A stretch of DNA of 64,000 bases from RI-153 sp041391225 (GTDB lineage Bacteria > Chloroflexota > Anaerolineae > Caldilineales > Caldilineaceae). Shown in pieces: positions 30,894 through 40,319 of the stretch. A program made the position numbers and the translations under genes. The first letter of the stretch is position 1, and every line of letters begins with the position of its first letter. The stretch is taken from positions 62,001 to 126,000 of the forward strand of contig JAWKOL010000007.1 of NCBI GenBank assembly GCA_041391225.1. Reading direction: 5' to 3'. A model generated the notes under the pieces. It was given only the letters and a program-made list of their open reading frames with translations, did no database searches and was not told where the DNA came from.

Positions 30894-30922
30894 TTGACAA
30901 TAGCACATTCGTTCTATATAGT
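30894..30922 (+). promoter_or_regulatory. Near-consensus sigma-70 promoter
   Basis: TTGACA (30894-30899), a 17-bp spacer and TATAGT (30917-30922) point toward the FtsK-type gene, leaving a leader of about 140 nt. It is the strongest promoter I can see in the window, and it lies in an AT-rich patch between divergent clpB and the FtsK-type gene. Confidence 0.8.
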
Positions 30923-31071
30923 CGAGACAGCACTTCAGCCTGGTGAATAGACGCCACCAGGCAGTAGTCATCGGATACCGCTGCACCTCGGCACTGCTCA
31001 ACCCACACTGTACTCGATTATGCTAGCACGTGCGCCGAGTTCCGGCAACAGTCAACAGGAGGAATGCTTGC

Positions 31072-32232
31072 ATGGCAAATCGAAGACGAAAGCTCGATAT
31101 GCAGGCGGACCGCATCGAAGCGGTTTTAGGGCGTCACAAGATCGCTGGCCAGGTCCAGGGAGGACTCATAACGCCACGCCTGGTTCAGTTCAAGCTGTCA
31201 ACACAGATCGGCACCAAGGTAGGCAAGGTCGCGGCACTCGCGGAGGAAATTGCGCAGGCATTGGGCAGTCGAGAAGCAAGGGTGTATAGGGATGGCGGCG
31301 GGATCAATGTTGAGATCCCGCGCGCCGATCCGCAGCCTGTTAAGCTGCTGCCGCTTAGTAAGCGATTGACCACACTGCCGCCGCTAAGCGCAGTGCTGGG
31401 TATGGACGAATCTGGAACGCCATTGGTGCTTCGACTATCGTCGCCGGCTGTGTCGCACGTGTTGCTCGCGGGGACGACCGGATCGGGCAAGACGGCGCTC
31501 GCCAGGACGCTACTTGCATCGCTTGCGATGTTCAATCACCAGGGCGAGGTTCAGTTTGTGCTGATCGATCCCAAAGGTCGCGGTTTCCGTCCATTGCAGA
31601 GCTTGCCTCACGTGCTGAACGGCATCCAGGACACGCCTGAACTCGCCTTGGCGGCGCTGAACTGGGTTGTTGGCGAGATGGAGAGGCGCGACAGAGAGGC
31701 CGTTTCGCGCCCGGCAATCGTGGTGGCCGTCGATGAGCTGGCTGATTTGATGCAGGTCGGCGGCAGCAAGGTTGAAAGTGCCGTGGCGCGCATCGCCCAA
31801 CGCGGACGCGAGGCCGGCATCCATCTTGTTGCATGTACCCAGAAACCAACCGCTTCGCTGATCGGGTCGGCAGTCAAAGCCAATTTTCCCGTGCGTCTGG
31901 TAGGACTTGTGGCTGGCGCCGATGAGGCACGTTACGCAACGGGTGTGGCCGGTTCGGGCGCAGAGAAGCTCGAAGGCCGTGGAGACTTCCTCCTGGTTGC
32001 GGGTGGCGAGACAGTGCGTTTCCAGGCTGCATGGTTGGGCAAGGCGGATCTGGAAACCGTCGTAGTGGAGCTTTGGCAGGGGAACCGCAATTCGCGACGG
32101 TGGGGAGCTTCGAGCCCAGACGCGGGTTCCGAACCCTCGAGGCAGGAGGCGGCGCGGGCGGGTACGGGGCTTTTGTCACGCCCTGGGTGGGCAATGTTCA
32201 AGCAAGATCGGCAGATCGCATCGTCCACTTAG
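31072..32232 (+). CDS. FtsK/SpoIIIE-type DNA translocase, short form
   Basis: 386 aa. AGGAGG (31057-31062) lies 9 nt before ATG 31072. The N-terminal ~110 residues form the alpha/beta region typical before the motor (LVQFKLSTQIGTKVGKVAAL). Walker A is GTTGSGKT (134-141) and Walker B is IVVAVDELADLM with Asp221-Glu222. The arginine-finger region follows (IAQRGREAGIHLVACTQKP). There are no membrane helices and no C-terminal gamma domain, so it is not the cell-division FtsK. It is more like the motor of a conjugative or integrated element. It heads a small operon. Confidence 0.9.
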   Translation: MANRRRKLDMQADRIEAVLGRHKIAGQVQGGLITPRLVQFKLSTQIGTKVGKVAALAEEIAQALGSREARVYRDGGGINVEIPRADPQPVKLLPLSKRLTTLPPLSAVLGMDESGTPLVLRLSSPAVSHVLLAGTTGSGKTALARTLLASLAMFNHQGEVQFVLIDPKGRGFRPLQSLPHVLNGIQDTPELALAALNWVVGEMERRDREAVSRPAIVVAVDELADLMQVGGSKVESAVARIAQRGREAGIHLVACTQKPTASLIGSAVKANFPVRLVGLVAGADEARYATGVAGSGAEKLEGRGDFLLVAGGETVRFQAAWLGKADLETVVVELWQGNRNSRRWGASSPDAGSEPSRQEAARAGTGLLSRPGWAMFKQDRQIASST

Positions 32233-32245
32233 GCCCGAATGGAAC

Positions 32246-32509
32246 ATGTTGCGCACGTGTGCTAGTTGCGGCAACTCACAGGTCGGCGCCGCACTGTCGA
32301 ATGCGCGACCTGAAATGGGCGGTTCATGGGAAGCCTGGTCTGTGCCTACTAGTGGATCGCCATGCACGGTCATCACGGACCCGCCGCACAGCAGCGGGAT
32401 TCGGCGATGTCGCCAACACACGCCACCTGGCGTGATCGTCTATGTCGTCCTTGCGTATGGACGCCAGATGTGCCTACGAGATTGTGGTGAACAGGGAGAA
32501 TTGGGATAG
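32246..32509 (+). CDS. Possible small Cys-rich protein
   Basis: 87 aa, starting MLRTCASCGNSQVG. A CxxC near the start and later cysteines (SPCTV, RRCRQ, MCLRDCGE) suggest a zinc ribbon. Another frame of the same stretch reads CRMRDLKWAVHGKPGLCL, which also looks coding, so a frameshifted ribbon protein is possible. It overlaps the next start by one base and fills the gap after the FtsK-type gene. Codon-level support is weak. Confidence 0.35.
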   Translation: MLRTCASCGNSQVGAALSNARPEMGGSWEAWSVPTSGSPCTVITDPPHSSGIRRCRQHTPPGVIVYVVLAYGRQMCLRDCGEQGELG

Positions 32510-32899
32510 TGAAGAAGCTCTTGATATTGGCACTGATTTTGTTCTGTGCGGCGGCCGGCTGGAGTGTGGGACAGCGGTTGAGTTCTGATGCGCTAAGTAT
32601 GGCGATTGGTATCCTGTTCGGAATTCTTGCGGGGATTCCCGCTGCGCTCCTGGTGATGGCTGCTGGACGCCGCGGCGAGCGGACGCCGGAGCCGCCAAAA
32701 CGGATGCCGCAGGAATACGGCGGCGGTTTCCAGGCGCCAGTGATCGTTGTCAGTCCACCAGGGGCACAGTATCCGCAGGGATATGGGCAGCAGTCGCCTC
32801 AAGCGCAGGGCTTTCTACCTGCCATGCCTGTGCAGGCCGATGCACGGGGCAGGCGAGTACCGAGTTGTGGGAGTCGAGGAGGAATGGGACGACGACTAG
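32509..32899 (+). CDS. Small membrane protein, frameshifted near its end
   Basis: GTG start at 32509, with GGGAG about 10 nt upstream. Two hydrophobic helices (KKLLILALILFCAAAGW and MAIGILFGILAGIPAALLVM) are followed by a Gln/Gly/Pro-rich tail. Near 32850 a one-base shift leads to a natural acidic end EYRVVGVEEEWDDD with stop at 32899, rather than a Cys/Trp-rich frame ending at 32997. It is the last gene of the FtsK-type operon and could be a membrane partner of the motor. About 129 aa. Confidence 0.6.
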
Positions 32900-32951
32900 C
32901 CGTAGCCGTTGTGGCGGCTTGTTCCTTATTTGGTTCGTGCTGGTGTTTTCG

Positions 32952-32986
32952 GCGGTGGAGGCTTTGGCCTCTGCCGCTTTTGTTTT
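32952..32986 (+). terminator. Rho-independent terminator of the FtsK-type operon
   Basis: An 11-bp stem with two G-T wobbles (32952-32962 with 32967-32977) and a 4-nt loop is followed by TTTTGTTTT. Its position 50 bp after the repaired small-protein stop supports ending that gene at 32899. Confidence 0.75.
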
Positions 32987-33156
32987 CCGTGGCCTGATCT
33001 GGCGATTCAGGTTGCGGGCGCGCTTCCAGACGGCCTGGCACGGACCGGAGAGTTGGCGCTGACAGATTCTGCCTTTGGTCCGTGCCATGCGCTGAGTGCC
33101 CCGAAGTGGACACACCCCAGGCAGTGCGGTTCGTGGCGTGTTTTTGTGTGTAGCTG

Positions 33157-33162
33157 TATACT
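33157..33162 (+). promoter_or_regulatory. -10 box directly before queG (possible leaderless transcript)
   Basis: TATACT at 33157-33162 lies 6 bp before the ATG at 33169, so transcription would begin at or near the A of the start codon. No Shine-Dalgarno sequence and no clear -35 box are present. Confidence 0.5.
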
Positions 33163-33168
33163 GTCGGT

Positions 33169-34459
33169 ATGTCTCGTATCGATGGCTTTGCGCTGGATCT
33201 CGCGGACCGCACTGGTTATGTTCGCGGTCTTGCGCAGGAACTTGGTTTCGACTTCTGCCGATTCGTTCCAATTGGTGATGCGCCGCATTCTTCGTTCTTC
33301 AGCGCCTGGCTGGCGCGTGGCGGCGGTGCCGATATGGCGTATCTTGGTCGGCACGTGGACAAGCGTGGTTCTCCAGGACTTCTTGCGCGGGGGGGTCAGC
33401 AGTTCCGCAGCATGATCGTGGTCGGTGTAGATTATGGTGGCGTTTTGGCCGATCCGCGCGCTCTTGCTGATCCGAGCCGCGGCTTGATTGCTCGGTATGC
33501 CTGGTCGCCTGACTATCACGAGGTGATGCGCCCGGCGCTCTATGCGCTGGATGGTGAGATCCGCCGCCTTGGCGGCCGCTCGCGGGTCGGCAAGGCGTTG
33601 GTCGATACAGGTCCTGTATTGGAGCGCGATTGGGCTATGTTGTCGGGGCTTGGCTTCACGGGCAAGAACTGCTGCACGATTCATCCTGAACGTGGTAGTT
33701 TCTTGCTGTTGGGTACGCTTTGTGTGCCGGAGGTCTTCGAGTATGACGTTGGCTGGCATGGGCGCGATCTGGTGGACGAACTTCAGGTGCTGGACGGCCT
33801 TGCGCCAGGAACGCGTGTTGGCCGGTGGGAGATTCGCCTCGAAGATGTTCGCCGTGTGGGTACGTGTGGCGGCTGTGTGCGCTGCCTTTCGGCCTGCCCT
33901 ACGGATGCGTTCGTAGGCCCGCTGCACCTCGATGCACGTCGTTGTATCTCGTACTGGACGATTGAGAGCCGTGGTGTGATCCCGCTGTCTTTGCGATCAG
34001 CTTTTGGCAATCGGATTTTTGGTTGTGACATTTGTCAGGACGTCTGCCCGTGGAATCGGCGGCTTGCTGTGTCTGGTTCTGGCGTGGTGCGGGCGAGTGC
34101 GCTGCTGGATCGTGTTGCGCCGCCTCTGATCGAAGGATTCCGGGAGTCTTCGCCGTATTGGCTGGCGGACGAGGCGTTTTCTGTTCGGTTCCAGCGGACG
34201 CCCGTTTTGCGACCTGGGCGCGCCGGGATGTTGCGCAATGTGTGCGTTGCATTGGGTAACTGGGCAGACGCGGCCGCGCTCCCGTGTCTGCTCGCCGCTG
34301 TTCAGGACCGTGATCCGGTGCCGCGTGCGCACGCGGCATGGGCTTTGGGTCGTTTGGCGCGTGCTGGGGTGGTTCCGGTCGGCGGATGCACTCTTGGCTG
34401 CGTTGGATGTTGAGCCTGTGGATTGGGTGCAGGCCGAGATCCGGTTGGCATTGGCTTAG
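33169..34459 (+). CDS. queG: Epoxyqueuosine reductase QueG (frameshift near the 3' end)
   Basis: Last step of queuosine synthesis: cobalamin- and iron-sulfur-dependent reduction of epoxyqueuosine in tRNA. Seen: the substrate-pocket region RSRVGKALVDTGPVLERDWA, GFTGKNCC, a first 4Fe-4S motif CGGCVRCLSACP and a second CDICQDVCPW, then HEAT-like repeats (ALGNWADAAALPCLLAAVQD). The read frame stops at 34413 after VVPVGG, but a +1 frame continues SADALLAALDVEPVDWVQAE to 34459, a natural HEAT end. One indel near 34370 is likely. Codon use is T-richer at third positions than in most neighbours. Confidence 0.93.
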
Positions 34460-34624
34460 GTTGGCGCTGTGTTGGTGAAACTTTCGCTGCGGCGCTTCGT
34501 AGTGCATTTGTGCGTTGCTGGGTTTCCTTTGCCTGGGCAGTGTGTGGTTTGTTGCGTAGGTTCCGTTTGTGGCGATGTGGTGCTGTTCTGTCGCTGCGTT
34601 TCCATTCATAGGAAGGAGTCATCT

Positions 34625-35565
34625 GTGGATATTGGACGTGCCCTCACTTTCTTCACCGAAGAAGAGCGGTGGATCGAAAAGACAACGATTGGAACGCTGG
34701 TGCTGTTGGTGAGTTCGCTGCTCGCCCCGGTCATTGTGGGCGTGGTAGGTTTCTTCATCCTCTCCGGCTATGGTGTTCGTTTGATGCGCAACGTGCAGGC
34801 TGGTGTGCGGCCTGTTCTCCCAGAGTGGGATCGTTGGGTGATGACCTCGCCACCGGTTTCAAGCTTGTTGTGGTGTCCTTTGTTTGGGGCTTGCCGGTGC
34901 TTGTCGTCACGCTACCGACGGTCGTGGGCGCCGCCATTATGGACTCGGGCGGCGATGCGGCTGTGTTCGGCCTGATGCTGTTGCTGTGTGGCACATGTTT
35001 GTCGGTGGCTTACGGCCTTTTCCTGGCGCTGGTGCAGCCTGGTTACACGATTGCTTTCGCCCGTGATGAACGTATTCGCAGTGGCCTTGCCTTCACTCAG
35101 ATTTGGCAGTGGACGCGTGCCAATATCAGTGACGTGGCTGTGGTTGCGATCGTTTACGTGGTGGGCAGCTTGATCATCTCGACAGTTGCCCCGTTGGTAG
35201 GTGTGGTTGCCTGTGTGGTGGGCCTTGTGGTGACCGTTCCTCTAGGCATTTTGGTCGTCACATACTTCCAGTATCACTTGTATGGTCAGTTGCCTGTGGG
35301 TGTGCTGGGCGGTGGATTCGGATCGACCGACTCGGGCTTCGCATCCGGTTTGGATGACGCGGACGCGATGCCGGCCGCGTCGACAGTCGTGGTGACTGCG
35401 CCCGCTCCTGCCTCCGACACACCTGTGGCTACGACCGAGGACGTGGTTGCCGATGGTGAGGAGGATGCTGTGGAAGATGAGTCCGTGGATGAGCCGGTCA
35501 CAGATGCGCCCGCTGACGGATCCGGCGAAGAGGACGTTGACCCGGGTACCGCTGATCGCACTTAA
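34625..35565 (+). CDS. DUF4013 membrane protein, one frameshift
   Basis: GTG start at 34625 with AAGGAG 6 nt upstream. It starts MDIGRALTFFTEEERWIEK. The DUF4013 pattern of hydrophobic segments follows (TLVLLVSSLLAPVIVGVVGF, GYGVRLMRNVQAGV, then a Gly/Leu/Val-rich set of four helices). The frame changes near 34847 between PEWDRW and GDDLATGFKLVVV. The C-terminal ~95 residues are acidic and Ala/Asp/Glu-rich, cytoplasmic or surface. About 313 aa. Function unknown. It is followed by a strong terminator. Confidence 0.8.
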
Positions 35566-35592
35566 CCTGTAGTTTGTCGGCTGTCAGTCATG

Positions 35593-35630
35593 AAAAATGC
35601 CCCATCGCGATCGCGATGGGGCATTTTTTT
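35593..35630. terminator. Bidirectional terminator
   Basis: A perfect 18-bp palindrome (35593-35610 with 35611-35628) with A and T runs at its ends. It separates the plus-strand DUF4013 gene from the convergent pdxST operon. Confidence 0.9.
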
Positions 35631-35701
35631 CTTCTCGTACAAAGCCGGATGTCGACAGACCTCCTGGTGCGGGTTCGGCCTGTAGCGCGGTTGGTCGTTG
35701 A

Positions 35702-36327
35702 CTAAACCTGTGCTTGTTTGGAGACGTGGCGGACCATGTCTAGGAAGAGCTGATGCCAGCGTGGATCGTCGGTCAGCTCTGGGTGAAATGCAGTGGCCAG
35801 GATCGGTCCTTGGCGTGCAGCCACGATGACGCGCTCCGCGCCTGGTGTGGCAAGCATGAGGTATGCCAGTGGTTCCACATCTGCGTCTATGGCTGTGATG
35901 GCCGGGGCGCGAATGAACACGGCATGGAACGGCACATCGTCGAACACGGTGACTTCGAGATCTGCTTCGAAACTGTCGACCTGGCGGCCGAAGTAGTTTC
36001 GGTTCACTGTTGCATGCAGGCCACCGATCAGCGCCTGGCCTCCCTGTTTTTGTCCTGTGGCGCGTTCTGCCAACAGGATCATCCCCGCACAGGTACCCCA
36101 GGTAGGCTTGCCGCCGTGTACCCAGTTGCGTAGCGGCTCGATCATGCCCCATCTCTCGGCAATGAGCGCCATGCTTGTGCTCTCGCCGCCGGGTATCACA
36201 AGACCGTCCAAGCCCAGCATCTGCGCGGGCGTGCGGACCTCGACGGCGTCTACGCCGATTGACCGAAAGATGTTCACGTGTTCGCGAAACGCGCCTTGCA
36301 GCGCGAGTACGCCGATGGTCGTTTTTG

Positions 36328-36331
<4 letters not shown>
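35702..36331 (-). CDS. pdxT: Pyridoxal 5'-phosphate synthase glutaminase subunit PdxT
   Basis: 209 aa. Class I glutaminase feeding ammonia to PdxS for de novo vitamin B6 synthesis. Seen: IGVLALQGAFREH, the oxyanion strand VIPGGEST, nucleophile Cys in TWGTCAGMILLA, and the His-x-Glu of the triad in ATAFHPEL. Start ATG 36329-36331 overlaps the preceding frame's TGA as ATGA, so translation is coupled to pdxS. The frame also stays open upstream into the last PdxS residues because of an indel there. Confidence 0.95.
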
Positions 36332-37310
<979 letters not shown>

Positions 37311-37428
37311 GATTTGCTCTCCTTTTTCCCCGATCTGCGGGCAGCTATGTGATGCGCTATAGATCGACACCTGTGCGTTCAGGTGTCTGATCACTAATTG
37401 TACTCAATGGTGCGTCAGGCGGGAAATT

Positions 37429-37714
37429 GGGACTGGGGACTGGGGACTGGGGACTGAAGCTGGGGACTGGGGACTGGGGACTGGGGACTGGGGACTAGGG
37501 ACTGGGGACTGGGGACTGGGGACTGGGGACTGGGGACTGGGGACTGGGGACTGGGGACTGGGGACTGGGGACTGGGGACTGGGGACTGGACTGGGGACTG
37601 GGGACTGGGGACTGGGGACTGGGGACTGGGGACTGGGGGACTGGGGACTGGGGACTGGGGACTGGGGACTGGGGACTGGGGACTGGGGACTGGGGACTGG
37701 GGACTGGGGACTGG
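37429..37714 (+). repeat. Heptanucleotide tandem array (GGGGACT)n
   Basis: About 40 uninterrupted or slightly altered copies of GGGGACT over 286 bp, with occasional variants (an AAGCT insertion near 37457, an A for G near 37497, a lost GGGA near 37588, an extra G near 37637). Every unit gives a four-G run on the plus strand, so dense G-quadruplex potential is expected. The same unit appears in shorter form at 55273-55403. Confidence 0.95.
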
Positions 37715-37808
37715 AACGTATTGTCAGCGGCATACCTGCATACATGCAACTTGCACACCTGCACACCTGCATACCCGAAAACTTTCTTTGACTTTTTGTA
37801 AAACACGT

Positions 37809-37839
37809 TTGACATTTTGCTTCGCCCTTTGTGTATACT
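37809..37839 (+). promoter_or_regulatory. Possible promoter with long spacer
   Basis: TTGACA (37809-37814) and TATACT (37834-37839) are separated by 19 bp. Both boxes are good but the spacing is long, as seen at promoters that need a DNA-distorting activator. It would drive the membrane protein/XRE pair. Confidence 0.45.
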
Positions 37840-37896
37840 GGCAACGTAAAGCAGATTTGTCATTGTGTCAACTGAGCTTTCCCACGGAGGAAGAAG

Positions 37897-38274
37897 ATGA
37901 ACAAAGCAGCGAAAACATATACTGTTGAACTAATTACTTCGATGGTCGCATACGCGGTGATCTTGATGGGGTCGATCTGGGCACTTGAGCGGACGGATTC
38001 CACGCCGCTCCAAGTGGTCCTCGCGGTGCTGCCGGTTGTGCCGTTGCTCTTTGCGTTGCGGGCCTTCTTGCGCTTCCTCAGCCGCATCGACGAATTGCAG
38101 CAGCGCATTCAGCCCAAGCGATTGGGTTGCCGTCCGGCTGCCGGACTGGTCACCATCACCGTCGGCTTTCTCGAAAACGCCGGGCTGCCCCAGCCATCGT
38201 GGATCTGGGTCTTCCCCATGCTCATCGCGTTCTGGGGGATTGGCACCGCCATCGCCGGACGGAGGTACCAATGA
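37897..38274 (+). CDS. Small membrane protein paired with an XRE regulator
   Basis: 125 aa with GGAGG 8 nt before the ATG. Hydrophobic segments lie at about 12-31 (ITSMVAYAVILMGSIWAL), 39-56 and 98-117. Between them is a conserved-looking RIDELQQRIQPKRL and GFLENAGLPQPSW. The end WGIGTAIAGRRYQ overlaps the regulator start by ATGA. I know this type of protein from similar two-gene cassettes with HTH regulators, but its function is not established. Confidence 0.75.
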   Translation: MNKAAKTYTVELITSMVAYAVILMGSIWALERTDSTPLQVVLAVLPVVPLLFALRAFLRFLSRIDELQQRIQPKRLGCRPAAGLVTITVGFLENAGLPQPSWIWVFPMLIAFWGIGTAIAGRRYQ

Positions 38275-38468
38275 GGAACCGATTGCGTGTTCTACGAGCA
38301 GAGCGGGAGTGGTCGCAAGCCGACCTCGCCGAACAGCTTGACGTGTCGCTCAGACGATCAACGTTGGAGACAGGAAAGTACGATCCGAGTCTGCCCCTGG
38401 CCTTCAAGATTGCGGCGCTTTTCAACTGCAAGATCGAAGACGTCTTCTTCCCGGATGAGGAGAGCTAA
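38271..38468 (+). CDS. XRE-family helix-turn-helix regulator (two compensating indels)
   Basis: 65 aa. The start MRNRLRVLRAEREWSQADLA and end TGKYDPSLPLAFKIAALF match YozG-like Cro/C1 regulators. The recognition-helix segment reads SLRRSTLETG where the family has SRQTINALETG. The nucleotides fit loss of one base after TCGC and two bases before TTGGAG, which together restore frame and shorten the protein by one residue. Its stop overlaps the convergent permease stop by four bases. It may regulate its own operon. Confidence 0.82.
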   Translation: MRNRLRVLRAEREWSQADLAEQLDVSLRRSTLETGKYDPSLPLAFKIAALFNCKIEDVFFPDEES

Positions 38469-39259
38469 GCGGCCCGCCAGTCCATTTTGTGGTTGACCAG
38501 CCAGAAGCTGACTACGGTGAAGACGATCAACACGGCCAGATCGAGGATCAGCCGATTGGTCACCGGGCCAAGGAAGACCTGGCGCAACGCAGGCGGCGTA
38601 GGTGGCCGGGCTGAGGTAGCCCGGGTCACCAACCAAGACGGCAGGCGTTCGGGCTGCACCAGCACAGGACCAAGCGCCAGCATGAGGACGGTGAGCAACC
38701 TGTCCACAGCATTCGCTTCTTCTGGCGTGCGGAAGCTCGTGCCGATCAACGCGCCGACGCCCGCCAACGGTAGCGCACAGAGCGGCACGACGATGAGTGC
38801 CAGCGGGTGCAGGTGCAGCTCCACGTGCAGGATCAACATGCCTCCAACCAACGTCGTCAACAGGACGGGGATAAAAAGGATGAAGAACGCTGCCCACGCC
38901 GCCAGGATCAGTACCATCTTTTGCACCGGCAGGGTGGCGAAGTAGTCCAGCGCGCCGGCCATGCGCATGAAAGAAAAGTGGCTGGTCAACTTGCCCTGGT
39001 GCTCGAAAAGCAGCGCCAGCACAATGTTGCCGGTGAGGATGTAGGCCAACGCATCGTTGCCCAGATCACGGGCAAAGCTGCCCAGCAACATCATCGACAA
39101 CAGGGGAAAGACCATGCCGATGATCACCATGCTGCGCCACCCCCAACGCCAGTTGCTCAGTTCGATGATCAGCAGATCGACGAACTGCACAGGCAGGCTG
39201 TGTCCGCGCCGCGGCGACTGTTCGAGGATTGCGATTGTGTCAGGTGGTGGCGTCGGCAT
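38465..39259 (-). CDS. ABC-2 type transporter permease
   Basis: 264 aa from ATG 39257-39259. About six hydrophobic segments (for example SMVIIGMVFPLLSMMLLGSF, MVLILAAWAAFFILFIPVLL and the last LILDLAVLIVFTVVSFWLV) suit an ABC-2 export permease. The start lies inside the 3' end of the ATPase gene, so the two form one export system for an unknown substrate such as a lipid, polysaccharide or drug. Confidence 0.82.
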   Translation of the reverse strand: MPTPPPDTIAILEQSPRRGHSLPVQFVDLLIIELSNWRWGWRSMVIIGMVFPLLSMMLLGSFARDLGNDALAYILTGNIVLALLFEHQGKLTSHFSFMRMAGALDYFATLPVQKMVLILAAWAAFFILFIPVLLTTLVGGMLILHVELHLHPLALIVVPLCALPLAGVGALIGTSFRTPEEANAVDRLLTVLMLALGPVLVQPERLPSWLVTRATSARPPTPPALRQVFLGPVTNRLILDLAVLIVFTVVSFWLVNHKMDWRAA

Positions 39260-40148
39260 AGTGCAAGTAGAGATCCTCCAGGGTGGCCGAATAGAGACGA
39301 AAATCATCGATCTGAGCGTGACTGAGCGCGCTTGAGCACGCCGTCGACCTGACGACGTTCCGGGTATACAAGCCACCTGCCCACATCCAACTGCTGGGGT
39401 GTCAACCCATCGGGCAGTGCAGGCGGTGTGGATGCAAAGAAAATCTCCAGCCGCAACTGCTGATCGATCTGCCGCTTGAGATCCGAGGGGCGGCCCAACG
39501 CCACCAGCCGTCCATCGCGCAGAATGCCTACACGTTGGATGATCTTCTCGGCTTCGATGGCGTCGTGGGTGATGAAGATGATGGTGGCGCCGTGGACGCG
39601 GTTGTGTTCACGCAGCGTCTCCCACACATGACGGCGACGCTGCGGGGCCAGTTCATTGGTCGGCTCGTCGAGGATCAGCACCGCATGGCGCGCCTGCCAT
39701 AGCCACGGCCGTTGCATCAACCGCTTCTGACCGCCCGAAAGCCGCATCGAAGACTTGTTGCGCAGCGCCCCCAAATCCCACTGCTCCAGCAGACGATCCC
39801 GGTCCGCTTCGGCGTCGCGGCGGCTCAGCCCGCGCAGATGCGCCGTGAAGTAGAGCGACTCTGCCACCGTCAGCGAGTTGAGGCGCGTCCATCCTGCGGC
39901 ATGTAGCCCACATGCAGCGGCACGTGCAGTGCGTCCTCGTACACGGGTTTGCCGAGAAGCCGGATCTCGCCACTGCTGGGGCGTAGCAGATTCGCCATCT
40001 GCTTCACCAGCGTGCTCTTCCCTGCGCCGTTGTCGCCCAACAGCCCAAAGATCTCCCCTGCTTCCACCGCGAACGAAATGTCCTCGTTGGCCGGGCGGGT
40101 CTGTCCTGGATAGGTCTTGCTGAGGGCGGTGATCTCGTAGATTGACAT
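39240..40148 (-). CDS. ABC transporter ATP-binding protein, several frameshifts
   Basis: Starts MSIYEITALSKTYPGQ. Walker A is GDNGAGKST and the Q-loop VGYMPQD; then the frame is lost near 39880. It resumes AESLYFTAHLRG, signature LSGGQKRLM, is disturbed again (the expected AVAMAGAP reads in another frame), and continues with Walker B VLILDEPTNE and H-loop IIFITHDAIE. A last break near 39325 hides the natural C-terminus DDFRLYSATLEDLYLHYAD ending at 39240, which overlaps the permease start. About 300 aa repaired, partner of the ABC-2 permease. Confidence 0.85.
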
Positions 40149-40319
40149 AGAATTTACGATTTTTGATTGACGATTGACGATTTCTGATTAGCGATGTGAT
40201 TGGTCATTGGGTGGCTTTTCCGTTGCGTTAATAGCTGAGACTCACGGCACCGAAGAACGCGCTTGACGACGAGATTTCCCAATCCAGAACCAACACCGCA
40301 ACAAGACAATCGAAATTCG
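40149..40319. repeat. Imperfect palindrome of GATTGACGATT units
   Basis: The left side has GATTTTTGATTGACGATTGA and the right side CAATCGAAATTCGTCAATCG, so the ends of this gap are imperfect inverted repeats. It has the same style as the other intergenic repeats but is a different sequence. No gene is seen. Confidence 0.5.

Larger units (their letters stand above)
37311..37896. other. Divergent intergenic region with tandem array
   Basis: About half is the GGGGACT array (37429-37714). To its right are CATACCTGCATACATGCAAC-type short repeats (about 37730-37775) and an AT-rich promoter patch. No gene is supported; open frames over the array encode only PQSPVPS repeats. Confidence 0.5.

Noticed and set aside
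31072..32232. Cell-division FtsK
   Set aside because: No membrane domain, no gamma domain and only 386 residues.
37429..37714. CRISPR array
   Set aside because: Seven-base direct repeats without spacers and no cas genes nearby.
37404..37863. Proline/serine repeat proteins (PQSPVPS) encoded on the minus strand
   Set aside because: Translation of the GGGGACT array only; open in all frames because the seven-base unit has no stop, with no start context.
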